Shown piece after piece: positions 1 through 8,004 of a stretch of 64,000 bases of DNA (position 1 is its first letter; each line of letters opens with the position of its first letter). The DNA is from Catellatospora sp. KI3 (lineage in GTDB: Bacteria; Actinomycetota; Actinomycetes; Mycobacteriales; Micromonosporaceae). Position numbers and translations under genes: made by a program. The stretch is from contig NZ_JASAMB010000023.1 in assembly GCF_029948125.1 (NCBI RefSeq), positions 56,047-120,046 on the forward strand, read 5' to 3'. The notes under the pieces were generated by a model, which had not been told where the DNA came from, did no database searches, and worked only from the letters and a program-made list of their open reading frames with translations.

Positions 1-780
1 ACGTGCGGCGCCCAGGTCGACTCCGTTGTGCGCGGGCCTCTCTGCCGTGCGGAAGCGTGAGTTGAGCGACGCTTTGACAGGTGCGGTCCAGCCAGATGCG
101 GCGATCTGCCCGAATGAGGCACAGCGGAGTTTGTTGTCGACGAGGACCGCCCGCGCAGCACCGTCGGTCAACTCGTTGACGATCCGGGTAGCAAGGGGCT
201 CGTGTTTCGCGTACGCGTTCGGGTACGCGCTGATCTGCACCCGTTGCGCCGCGACGGTGAGGGGCAGCGACTCCCAGCCTTTGACCTTCATAAGCTTCGT
301 GTAGAACTTCGTCGCCGCGTAGACGGGATCCATGACCTGCTCCGGCGTTCCCCAACCCTGGCTGGGACGCTGCTGGAAGAGGCCGAGCGAATCGTGATCG
401 TTGCGCTTACCGAGGAAGCCGTGATTCGTCAGGCTGCTCTCCTGCATGGCGGTCGCCACCGCGATCACCCAGCCTCGAGGTGACACCTTCAGCTGCTGAC
501 CGGTCTTGATGATGATGGCCGCGTTCCGGATCTTCTCTTCGCCGTACGGGCCGATGCGCGGGAACTGACCCGTGATGGTGACGGCCTTGGTGCTACCGCA
601 GTTCAGCGAGTTGGTAAGCGGGGACTGGCTGGTGGCGAAATCGCCGAAGATCACAGCCGTGATGGCCCCACCGCAGCACAGCAGGGCCAATGTGGCGGTC
701 GCCGCGATGATGATCCATGGTCGCAGAAGTCGGCGGCTGCCCTCGCGTATCGGGTTGGTGATGATCGGCGGGATACTCAT
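1..780 (-). CDS. Muralytic enzyme of a T4SS-type locus (SLT-like plus M23 start), partial
   Basis: Predicted membrane-anchored cell-wall hydrolase of a conjugation-type secretion locus. The 3' part lies beyond the left edge; 260 codons are visible. A hydrophobic anchor spans about residues 20-40. Residues about 100-170 look like a lytic-transglycosylase domain: AMQESSLTNHG carries a likely catalytic Glu114, and GLFQQRPSQGWGT is a signature common in actinobacterial SLT-like proteins. At residues 251-255 HNGVD resembles the first metal-ligand motif of M23 (LytM) peptidases, so a second domain is probably cut off. The start overlaps the stop of the preceding gene as ATGA, implying translational coupling. 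Inferred role: local opening of peptidoglycan for the secretion channel. Confidence 0.75.
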   Translation of the reverse strand, partial: MSIPPIITNPIREGSRRLLRPWIIIAATATLALLCCGGAITAVIFGDFATSQSPLTNSLNCGSTKAVTITGQFPRIGPYGEEKIRNAAIIIKTGQQLKVSPRGWVIAVATAMQESSLTNHGFLGKRNDHDSLGLFQQRPSQGWGTPEQVMDPVYAATKFYTKLMKVKGWESLPLTVAAQRVQISAYPNAYAKHEPLATRIVNELTDGAARAVLVDNKLRCASFGQIAASGWTAPVKASLNSRFRTAERPAHNGVDLGAAR

Positions 781-1298
781 GTGCGCTCCCAGTCGATGCC
801 GTCCACCAGCCATTTGCCGCCTGGTGCGACCAGGCGCAGCCGGAGTGTTCCCGCGTCGATGGGAATGGCCACCTCGACGTAGGAGTCGGCTAGCGCCTCC
901 ACATGTGCGGCACCGGTGATGCGGCTGGCGGGCACGCTTACGGGATCCACTCCGTCGAGCTCGGCGGTCAGCGTCTCGGTGCACATGGGCCGTAGTGCTT
1001 CCAGCCAGTCGTCGGCGGAGCGGTCGTGCTGTATCCAGTTCTTCGCGAATGACGTGGCAAGAGAGACAACCTGTGGGCCGCTGCTCGGTTTGAGCGCACT
1101 CGGCGTGGGGTCGATTCTCACCACCCCGTCATCGCCGGCGTCCGAGTCGACGGGAGCTTGGGTGGCAGGCGGTGGGTCGTTCGCAAGCGGAGCGGGCGAC
1201 CCACCGACAAGCTTTCCGATGATCACGATGAGGGCGACGACTGCGGCCAACCCGAGCGCCACCACGGTGCGGGGCCGCAGAGGAATCCGGGAAGACAT
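777..1298 (-). CDS. Single-span membrane protein, VirB8/TcpC-like candidate
   Basis: 173-residue protein with a short basic N-terminus, one membrane segment at about residues 12-30, a Pro/Asp-rich linker (about 35-70) and a C-terminal globular domain (about 78-173). This shape, one helix followed by an extracytoplasmic NTF2-like domain, is that of VirB8/TcpC-type scaffold proteins, and the position between a TrbL-like protein and a muralytic enzyme supports it. No catalytic motif is visible. It follows the 1301-3181 gene by 2 nt and overlaps the next gene by ATGA. Assignment to the VirB8/TcpC family is inferred from architecture and context, not from a conserved motif. Confidence 0.6.
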   Translation of the reverse strand: MSSRIPLRPRTVVALGLAAVVALIVIIGKLVGGSPAPLANDPPPATQAPVDSDAGDDGVVRIDPTPSALKPSSGPQVVSLATSFAKNWIQHDRSADDWLEALRPMCTETLTAELDGVDPVSVPASRITGAAHVEALADSYVEVAIPIDAGTLRLRLVAPGGKWLVDGIDWERT

Positions 1299-1300
1299 TT

Positions 1301-3181
1301 TTACCTCGACTCGGACCTGGTCTCGGCCCGACTGGGCCGAACGGGCTCACTGGACGGCTCGGTGCGAGCTTCCGACCTGGTCGTGGCCTGCTGCGGGACG
1401 CTGGCGGGCCGGTACACCGAGTAACTCGGCTCGTGGTCCGGAACATCCGCCGATCGCCAGGCCTCGACCCGAACCGGGTCGGTGCCCCCTCGGGCCTCGG
1501 CTCTGACCGTAGCGGCGTTGTCTTCGGCGGCCACCGCGAGCTCAGGCCTGGCCTCTGGAACGGAGCTGCTGGTGGTGCTGCCGGGCGCGGCCGAGACGCC
1601 TGACGTGCTGCGGTCGGCGGCTTGGCTGCTGGCGGCCGGAGTGGGCCGCGCTGTGAGCAACGAGGTCCCGCTGCTGCCGCCAGCAAGCTGAGTGATGCGG
1701 CTGTACGGCCGGAGCAGGATCCAGCCGACCACGCCGCAAAGGAGGACGAGGGTCACCTGCAGCCATCCTGCCAGTGACGCGGTACTCATGATCAGATCGA
1801 CGGCGAACAGGTATACGGCGGCGCCGGTGCCGAAGATCGCGATGTTGAACAGCGCAGCCAGAACCGAGTTGACCAGCCGACGGAGCCCGGCGCTCGCCGG
1901 TCGAAGGAGCCCGACGGTGCCCAGCGCGGGAGCGGCGATGACTGCCCACCGGATGATCAGGAATCCGAGCAGAACAAGAATGGACGCGATGACGTCGAAG
2001 GCGGCGAAGGAGATCGCCGACAGAATGGCGACGAAGCCGGCACCGATCCGTTCCATGCCCTTGGTGCCCTGCAGGTACTGGTACGCCTGCGGGTCCTCGG
2101 TGCGGATCTGTTCCGCGACCTTCATCCAGTCGCTCTGCTTCTGCCGGATCAACCCGTCTCGAAGCTGCTGCCTGGCATCGGCATTCGGCGTGTCATTGAT
2201 CTGCTCGACCTCTTGCCAACTCAGCGACTTCGCCCTGAGCAGCGCGGGGCCGTACTTCTTGGCCGTCTCGCTGTCCGCGGATCCGAGTTGGCCGCGAAGC
2301 CAGTTCCGGTACAGCAGAGCCTCTACAGCGGTGTCTCCAGCGCGTACCGCAGGCGGACGGTGGTCGTCACATGCTCCAGGCGCCGGGTCGCTACACGTGG
2401 TCGTGGTAGGTGCTGAGCGAGGCCCAACCGCATCGTGCACAACACTCAGAACACCTACAAGCGTGCCGTCGGCGGCTCTGGCGGACTGCACCGGCCAGCT
2501 GGCCAGGGCGGTCACGCCGACCATGACGAGGATCGCCCAGCCCACGGTGGTCAGCGCCATGGACATCTGCGCCTGCCGGGATCGCCACAGCAGGTACACG
2601 CCGATCACCGCCAGAGTGATCACGCCGAAGACGGTGAAGACCTGGGTGTACAGCGACTGGGTGGCCTTCTCGACCAGCGGGTCCGCCCATCCCCACATCT
2701 CGCTGGGGTCCCAGGCCCGCTCCCGGAGCGCGTTCGACACGCCCACGATGCCACTGGCGAACATGAACTCGCCGTTCGCGATCGTGTTCTCGATCTTGTA
2801 GTCGGGGTGCATGACGGTCTGCACGCAGTTGATGTCATACGTGGTGTAGTCGTACCCCGCATAGCCGTAACGTGCGTACTTGCCCGCCGGTCCTCTGGTG
2901 TCCCAGGTGGGCTTGGAGACGAACCAGCCTGCCAGACCGGAGTCGGGGGCGGCCGGGTTCGGCGCCGACAGGCACTGGGCGCGTGCGGCGCTGACCTCCT
3001 GGAGCCGGGAGATGCACTCGTCGAGGCCGCGCTTGGTCCACTCCTCCAGCGAGCACAGCTTGTCCCCCGGAGCAGCCTGCACCGCCGCAGCCGTATCCGC
3101 AGCAGCCTGCACCGGCGCCCCGAACAGCGTCCCCAGCGCGAGCACCACCGTCGCGACCGTCGCCGCCCCCAGCCGCCTCAC
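1301..3181 (-). CDS. Polytopic T4SS inner-membrane protein (TrbL/VirB6-like)
   Basis: 626-residue protein. The GTG start at 3181 overlaps the VirB4 stop as GTGA, which is why I reject the much longer open frame that continues upstream. A signal-peptide-like N-terminus (GAATVATVVLALGTLFGAP) precedes a Cys-containing exported segment to about residue 150. Hydrophobic segments follow at about 165-185 and 195-215, and a cluster at about 355-480 (for example FAAFDVIASILVLLGFLII). Residues beyond about 490 form a hydrophilic Ser/Ala/Arg/Glu-rich tail ending SRAETRSESR. Multi-spanning proteins next to VirB4 in actinobacterial conjugation loci are usually the VirB6/TrbL channel component; that function is inferred here. 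Confidence 0.65.
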   Translation of the reverse strand: MRRLGAATVATVVLALGTLFGAPVQAAADTAAAVQAAPGDKLCSLEEWTKRGLDECISRLQEVSAARAQCLSAPNPAAPDSGLAGWFVSKPTWDTRGPAGKYARYGYAGYDYTTYDINCVQTVMHPDYKIENTIANGEFMFASGIVGVSNALRERAWDPSEMWGWADPLVEKATQSLYTQVFTVFGVITLAVIGVYLLWRSRQAQMSMALTTVGWAILVMVGVTALASWPVQSARAADGTLVGVLSVVHDAVGPRSAPTTTTCSDPAPGACDDHRPPAVRAGDTAVEALLYRNWLRGQLGSADSETAKKYGPALLRAKSLSWQEVEQINDTPNADARQQLRDGLIRQKQSDWMKVAEQIRTEDPQAYQYLQGTKGMERIGAGFVAILSAISFAAFDVIASILVLLGFLIIRWAVIAAPALGTVGLLRPASAGLRRLVNSVLAALFNIAIFGTGAAVYLFAVDLIMSTASLAGWLQVTLVLLCGVVGWILLRPYSRITQLAGGSSGTSLLTARPTPAASSQAADRSTSGVSAAPGSTTSSSVPEARPELAVAAEDNAATVRAEARGGTDPVRVEAWRSADVPDHEPSYSVYRPASVPQQATTRSEARTEPSSEPVRPSRAETRSESR

Positions 3182-6100
3182 CGTGCCCCTCCCTGCGCGG
3201 CCCGTGCCTCGGCCTGCCCGGTCGGCGTCGTGTCCAGCGTCTCCAGCAGCCCCGGCACGTACGACACGTCGACCCGCACCCGCTGCACCCGGCTGTCCAC
3301 GTCCCGGAGCACGAACTCGCGGTATCCCAGCCGCCCCGCGCTGTTGGCGTCCGGCGCCGACAACGACGCCAGCACCTCCTCGTAACCCACCTCGGTAGGC
3401 ACCCGCAGCAGCCGCAGCGCCTCGGACGCGATCTCCGGGTCCTGCGCGATGCGCCCCACGAATACGGTCGAGACGAGGTTCTGCACGTCGAGCCCGAGGA
3501 TGTCCTTCGGGTTCTGGGAGGCGACGAGCGCGGCGAGGTTCCACTTGCGGCTGTCGCGGGCGAGCCGGACCAGGAACGAGCGTCCGGACCGCCAGCCTTC
3601 CATGAAGTGCGCCTCGTCGAGGCCGACGAGTTTGCGCTGGTGCATGTCGCCGGAGTAGCAGCGGCGGACGGCGAGCCGGTGCGCGGTGTGCAGCATCGGC
3701 AGCGCCAGCGCCTCCTCCGCCGACCAGTACTCCCGCTCGATCTTGAGGTCGGGCAGGCGCAGGCCGGACATGGTGATGACGGTGAGGGCCGCGTCGGTGC
3801 TGAGCAGGTCGCCGGGCGGGGTGCCGAAGAACAGCAGCGCCAGCGGCATCTCGGCGGTGTCGAGCAGCAGGTTGGCCAGTTCGCGCCCGGTGTCGTCGAT
3901 GCCGGCCAGGCAGCGTACGACGTCGTCGAGGGTCGCGGTCTCCTCGGCGGGGACGGTGCGGACGGCGTGGCGCAGCAGCGTGGCGGTGGACGCCTCGCGG
4001 GCGACCTGCGGCGGCACCAGCATGGCGCAGATGTCCTGCACGAGCATGCGGCGTTCGGCGCGGGCGTTGCTGACGGCGATCTCGTACTCCCGGTCGCCGT
4101 TGGCTCCGGGTGGGAACTCGGTGCGCTGCGGGGTCGGGATCAGGGAGTACGGCGCGAGCGTGCCCTGCTCCCCGCCGGTCAGGTTGAGCACGCGCGAGTA
4201 CGGCCGCAGCTCCGGCATGCTGGCCAGCCGGGCCAGCGGGCCGCTCGGGTCGAGCAGGGTGACCTGGACGCCGCGGCGGGCGTTGAGGTAGCCCATCGCG
4301 CCGAGCAGCGTCGACTTGCCGCCACCGGGCTCGGCGACCATGACGGACAGGCCGGAGCGCTCGCGCACCTCCATCGGGAAGTGCGGGTCGAGGAAGACGG
4401 GGCGGCGGCAGGTGCCGGCGGTGCGGCCGAGCAGGTCGCCGCGGCGGTCGCCGACGGTCGACGCAGCCTGGGGCAGCGCGGCGGCGAGCAGCCGTACGGG
4501 CATGCGCCGCAGGTAGCCGGTGTTGGCGATGGGCTCGCCGGGGATGAACTCGCGGGCGAGCTGGTCCTGCTGCTTGGGGTGCTGCAGGGCCACCCGCAGG
4601 TCGCGGCTGTACGCGGCGATGACCGACCGGGCCCGTTCCAGGCACTCGTCGCGGGTGGCGCCGCTGATGGCGATGCGGTGCCAGCCGTGCGCGCGGGCGG
4701 AGTCGACGGGCAGGCCGGTGGTCATCTCGTCGCCCATGACGAGGGCCCGGCTGGCCAGGCGCTCCAGCTCGGGCGGGGCGTCCATGCCGTGCTCGAGGTA
4801 GTCGAGCTGCTGCGAACGGATCATGCGCAGCCGGTGTTCGAGGTTGCGGAAGCTGTCCTGCGGGCCGAGGATGTCCACCCGCGACGACAGCTCCATCGGC
4901 CACGGCAGGCGCTCGTGGAAGTGCAGCCAGGGCTCGTGCCGCTCGGGGATGTCCAGCGGCTCCATCCGGCCGACGGTGAGCACGGCGACGTGCCGCTCCT
5001 CGCCCGTCATCCGGTTGACCAGCTTGACCGTGCTGCCGTACGGCGCGCGGTAGCGCTCGATCTGCTCGGTGAGGGCGAGCAGGTCGCCCTCCTCCCAGCG
5101 GCCGTGGCCGACGGAGCCCATCATGCTGGGCGGGCTCATGCCGAGCGCGACGGACCGGTAGAGCAGCCATTCGAGGTCGGAGGCGGCGGCGCGCTGGCCG
5201 CGCATGCCGAACGCGGCCAGGACCTCGTCGAACTGCTCGACCTGCTTGCCGAGCTTCTTGCGCTCGGAGTCGGCGGTGCCCTTGCCGAAGGCGCGCAGCA
5301 GCTTCTCGCTGAACGAGTCGCCCAGCGCCCGGCGGGCGAAGGTGACGCCGAGGAAGGTCTGGCCCTCGCTGTGGTTGATGTCGAGCAGGTGCCGCTGGGC
5401 GTTGACCAGGTGGTCGCCCCAGCCGGGGGCGCCGGGCACGGCCGGCAGCGGGCGGGTGGTGAGCTGGTCGAGCTGCTGCGCCCACTGGTCGGCCGGGAAC
5501 GGCCGGGTGGTACGCCGCAGGTGCAGCCGGAACCCGGCCAGGCCCGCGTACTGCTCGCTGATGGCCGACAGGAGCGCCTCGCGCTCGGCGTCGGGGCGGA
5601 ACGCCCAGCGGACCTCGGGCAGCAGGTACCAGGCGGTCACCGCGTGCGGAGTGAACGTGAGGTGACCGGCGATCTCGGTGATCGCGATCTCCTGGGCGGC
5701 GTCGCGGTCGCGCTTCTGCTTCGGCGGCGTCGCGGCCTTGACCGGCTTGGCGCCGGCCCGGCTGCCCGTGCGCGACGGCGCAGCCGGTGCCGCGTGGCGC
5801 CCGGTCTGCGGCGGTGCACCCTGCGGCGCCAGGGGTCGGCTGCTCAGAGGCACGGTGCTGACCGGCACCGAACTCACCGGCACCGAGCTGACCGGGCGCT
5901 GGCGCAGGTCCGGCGGCGGCCGCATCGGGATGCCGCTGACGGGCACGCCGCTGACCGGAGCGGTGTGCGGGGTGGCCGCTGGACGGCCCGTGGCGGCGTT
6001 GGGGCGTGCGGGTCCGGCGGGGCCGCCGGGGCGGTGTCCGGACAGGCCGGAGCTGGTCGAACGGCCGCCGGCCGACTCGGCGCCGGAGGTGCGACCGGGC

Positions 6101-6726
6101 GCGCCGGTCTGGCCCTGCGGCTGGCCGGGAGCAGCGCCAGGCTGGCTCTGCGGGTGACCCTGCGCGGTCGTGCCCGGCTGGCTCTGCGTGCGACCGGGGG
6201 TCGAGGCAGGCCGCGACGGGTCGGGCGGCAGCGGGACGAAGTTCGGGGCGGGGTTCTGCGGGGGCGGCGGCACGGGCGGCTGGGCGGCCCGGGTCGGCGC
6301 GGTGCGGGGCATGGTGCCGCCCCGGGTGACGGCGCCGGGCTCGGCGGCCTCGGCGTCGAACAGCTCCAGGAAGGGCGACTCGATGTCCGGGCCCAGCGGC
6401 GCGGTCGGCGGTGGCGGCTCGGCGTCGCGGCGGGCGCTGGCGAGCCGTTCCCGCTGGGCCTGGGTGGCGCGGTCGGCGGCGGCGCGCAGCTCGGCGGCGC
6501 GGCGGTCGGCCGCGCTCTGCAGGTCGCTGCGCAGGTCGCCGCGGGCGCCGTCGGCGCGGGCCTCGGGGCGGCCGTCGCCGGCGGAGGTCTGCTCGGGTGC
6601 GGCCGGTTCGCGGCGCCGGGGCGGCTGGAACACGGCCACGGGGCCCTGGGTGGCCGGGCCGTCGACGGACGGGACGACGTCGGAGACGGTGTCGTCCAGG
6701 TCGTACTCGGTATCGTGGCCGGTCAT
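3178..6726 (-). CDS. VirB4-family conjugation/T4SS ATPase with long disordered N-terminus
   Basis: 1182-residue ATPase predicted to energise assembly or substrate transfer by the secretion channel, on the cytoplasmic face of the membrane. The conserved part begins near residue 345. The Walker A motif EPGGGKSTLLG lies at about 797-807 and a Walker B-like motif KLVGLDEAHF at about 1032-1041, as in VirB4/TraC proteins. Residues 1-340 are low complexity, rich in Pro, Ala, Gly and Ser, with VPVSSVPVSSVPVS-type repeats near 280-300; typical VirB4 proteins are about 800 residues, so this extension is unusual. The ATG at 6726 overlaps the upstream PrgI-like gene as ATGA, and the stop overlaps the next gene as GTGA. 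Confidence 0.88.
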   Translation of the reverse strand: MTGHDTEYDLDDTVSDVVPSVDGPATQGPVAVFQPPRRREPAAPEQTSAGDGRPEARADGARGDLRSDLQSAADRRAAELRAAADRATQAQRERLASARRDAEPPPPTAPLGPDIESPFLELFDAEAAEPGAVTRGGTMPRTAPTRAAQPPVPPPPQNPAPNFVPLPPDPSRPASTPGRTQSQPGTTAQGHPQSQPGAAPGQPQGQTGAPGRTSGAESAGGRSTSSGLSGHRPGGPAGPARPNAATGRPAATPHTAPVSGVPVSGIPMRPPPDLRQRPVSSVPVSSVPVSTVPLSSRPLAPQGAPPQTGRHAAPAAPSRTGSRAGAKPVKAATPPKQKRDRDAAQEIAITEIAGHLTFTPHAVTAWYLLPEVRWAFRPDAEREALLSAISEQYAGLAGFRLHLRRTTRPFPADQWAQQLDQLTTRPLPAVPGAPGWGDHLVNAQRHLLDINHSEGQTFLGVTFARRALGDSFSEKLLRAFGKGTADSERKKLGKQVEQFDEVLAAFGMRGQRAAASDLEWLLYRSVALGMSPPSMMGSVGHGRWEEGDLLALTEQIERYRAPYGSTVKLVNRMTGEERHVAVLTVGRMEPLDIPERHEPWLHFHERLPWPMELSSRVDILGPQDSFRNLEHRLRMIRSQQLDYLEHGMDAPPELERLASRALVMGDEMTTGLPVDSARAHGWHRIAISGATRDECLERARSVIAAYSRDLRVALQHPKQQDQLAREFIPGEPIANTGYLRRMPVRLLAAALPQAASTVGDRRGDLLGRTAGTCRRPVFLDPHFPMEVRERSGLSVMVAEPGGGKSTLLGAMGYLNARRGVQVTLLDPSGPLARLASMPELRPYSRVLNLTGGEQGTLAPYSLIPTPQRTEFPPGANGDREYEIAVSNARAERRMLVQDICAMLVPPQVAREASTATLLRHAVRTVPAEETATLDDVVRCLAGIDDTGRELANLLLDTAEMPLALLFFGTPPGDLLSTDAALTVITMSGLRLPDLKIEREYWSAEEALALPMLHTAHRLAVRRCYSGDMHQRKLVGLDEAHFMEGWRSGRSFLVRLARDSRKWNLAALVASQNPKDILGLDVQNLVSTVFVGRIAQDPEIASEALRLLRVPTEVGYEEVLASLSAPDANSAGRLGYREFVLRDVDSRVQRVRVDVSYVPGLLETLDTTPTGQAEARAAQGGAR

Positions 6727-7085
6727 GTGATCGCCCGCCGCACGACGACCCGGCGCGCGACCAGGCGCGCGTCATGGTGTTCGGCGCCCGCCTCGCGGGT
6801 GCGGCGCCAGTCGGTTAGCGCGGTCCGGATGACCATGCGCGCGGGCCGGTCGGGGTCGACGTGGCGGAAGACGTACGACGTGGAGACGATGGCCAGCGCG
6901 ATCTCCCACGCGGGGAAGACCTCGATCTGCTGGCTGAACAGCCAGTGGATGCCCATGTAGAGCGGCACGAGCAGCACGAACAGGCCGTACTGCGCGTACG
7001 GCAGCTGCACCGGCAGGGTGTAGCCGGGCGGTCCGAGATAGACGAGGCGGGCCCGGTAGATGTCGTCGTCCGTACGCAACCGCAT
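6723..7085 (-). CDS. PrgI/VirB3-like small membrane protein
   Basis: 120-residue protein starting MRLRTDDDIYRARL. The ATG at 7085 is preceded by AGGCGG at a suitable distance, so I prefer it to the longer open frame beginning at 7385. Two adjacent hydrophobic segments at about residues 30-50 and 58-78 sit between a short N-terminus and a basic C-terminus, the layout of PrgI-family proteins, the Gram-positive counterparts of VirB3. Such proteins lie immediately before VirB4 genes, exactly as here. Probable role: anchoring the ATPase to the membrane complex. It overlaps VirB4 by ATGA. Confidence 0.7.
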   Translation of the reverse strand: MRLRTDDDIYRARLVYLGPPGYTLPVQLPYAQYGLFVLLVPLYMGIHWLFSQQIEVFPAWEIALAIVSTSYVFRHVDPDRPARMVIRTALTDWRRTREAGAEHHDARLVARRVVVRRAIT

Positions 7086-7093
7086 GGTTCCGC

Positions 7094-7414
7094 CTACTCG
7101 AACATGATCTTGACGAGGTTTTCCCCGACCAGCAGCAGCGCACCGGCGCCGACGATGAAGGCGATGCCGATGATGGCGATCGCGGAACTGGTGAGCACCT
7201 TCGAGACCTCGCCCTTGCTGGCGCGCCCGATGAAGATCACGCCGAGGATGGCGAGCAGGATCGGGGAGATCTTGGTCGCGAAGAAGGTGAGGATGCTCTC
7301 GGTCGCGATCTCGCCCTTGGGGTCGCCCGGTGCGGCCAGGACGGTGTCGGCGAGCGGGCTCAGCGTCGATGCGACGTGCGTCCACGCCGCCTGGGCGAGC
7401 TCCATGGCGATCAT
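7094..7414 (-). CDS. VirB2/TrbC-like pilin or channel subunit
   Basis: 106-residue protein with two long hydrophobic helices (about residues 48-65 and 75-98) separated by a short polar loop (GRASKGEVSK), preceded by an amphipathic stretch. This is the hairpin topology of VirB2/TrbC-type proteins, and it opens the operon in the position expected for the major subunit. The ATG at 7414 has an excellent ribosome site (GGAGG, 5 nt spacing); the Met four codons later is less likely. The next gene starts 8 nt downstream. Identity rests on topology and context; the sequence is too short and hydrophobic for a firm call by eye. Confidence 0.6.
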   Translation of the reverse strand: MIAMELAQAAWTHVASTLSPLADTVLAAPGDPKGEIATESILTFFATKISPILLAILGVIFIGRASKGEVSKVLTSSAIAIIGIAFIVGAGALLLVGENLVKIMFE

Positions 7415-7645
7415 TCGTTACCTCCCCGCCGCGACCCGGCGCTGCATATTGCCTAAGCCTTACCGATGGGGGTGCTCATCGGTGGGATGCGCCGAGTAAC
7501 ACCCTGCTTCGTGTCGAGTAACTGGTAGTGAGCGCCGGGGATGTTTCGATGTCTCGGACCGGTGTCCGATCCATAGCAGAGAGTACGGTGCACCCTGCGG
7601 CCCGACAAGCCGCGCAGCATGCGGCGGGTGTCGGATGTCCGCGCG
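7415..7645. promoter_or_regulatory. Control region upstream of the T4SS-type operon
   Basis: Noncoding region between the folB stop and the first secretion gene. It holds an inverted repeat ACCGATG-N8-CATCGGT (7462-7468 and 7477-7483) and two direct copies of CGAGTAAC at 7493-7500 and 7515-7522, 22 bp apart, i.e. two helical turns. Both are of a size typical for repressor sites. No convincing -35/-10 pair is evident. These are candidate operators of the minus-strand operon; no regulator gene is present nearby. Confidence 0.4.
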
Positions 7646-8002
7646 TCACCTGCGTCCGGTGACCGTGACGCTCACGTCGGCGAAGGACAGCGGGATCGGC
7701 GCCTGTGGCTTGTGGACGGTGACCGTCGCCCGGGCGACCCGGTCGTCGTCCATGCACGCCGCCACCAGGCGCTCGGCCAGTGTCTCCAGCAGGTTCACCG
7801 GCGGGCCCGCCACGATCACGGCCAGACGCGAGGCCAGCTCGCCGTAGTGCACCGTGTCGGCCACGTCGTCGGTGGCGGCGGCGATGCCCAGGTCCAGCTC
7901 CAGCTCCACGTCGACGATGAAGTCCTGCCCGTCGCGCCGCTCGAAGTCGAAGACGCCGTGGTGGCCGAACACGCGCAGGCCGGTAAGCCGGATGAGACCC
8001 AT
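7646..8002 (-). CDS. folB: Dihydroneopterin aldolase
   Basis: 118-residue cytosolic enzyme of tetrahydrofolate synthesis that cleaves 7,8-dihydroneopterin to 6-hydroxymethyl-7,8-dihydropterin and glycolaldehyde. Family features: the N-terminal GLRVFGHHGVFDFER segment, an internal VHYGELA motif and the C-terminal VTVHKPQAPIPLSFADVSV. The length matches the family (about 120). The ATG at 8002 fits the conserved N-terminus (MGLIRLTG); the 13 codons upstream overlap folP and are not conserved-looking. It lies 2 nt after the folP stop, so folP-folB form one unit. No other folate gene follows it; the next gene leftwards belongs to the secretion cluster. Confidence 0.93.
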   Translation of the reverse strand: MGLIRLTGLRVFGHHGVFDFERRDGQDFIVDVELELDLGIAAATDDVADTVHYGELASRLAVIVAGPPVNLLETLAERLVAACMDDDRVARATVTVHKPQAPIPLSFADVSVTVTGRR

Positions 8003-8004
8003 GG

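Noticed and set aside
1301..6775. A single 1824-codon minus-strand open frame
   Set aside because: Its first two thirds run out of frame through VirB4 and give Arg/Pro/Ala-rich nonsense; only the last 626 codons (from GTG 3181) form a plausible protein.
3607..6960. An 1117-codon plus-strand frame antisense to VirB4
   Set aside because: GC-rich shadow frame with no family resemblance or ribosome site; the minus strand has Walker motifs.
1..7645. An integrative conjugative element with ends inside the window
   Set aside because: No integrase, relaxase, tRNA gene or att-like direct repeat is visible on the right side of the cluster.
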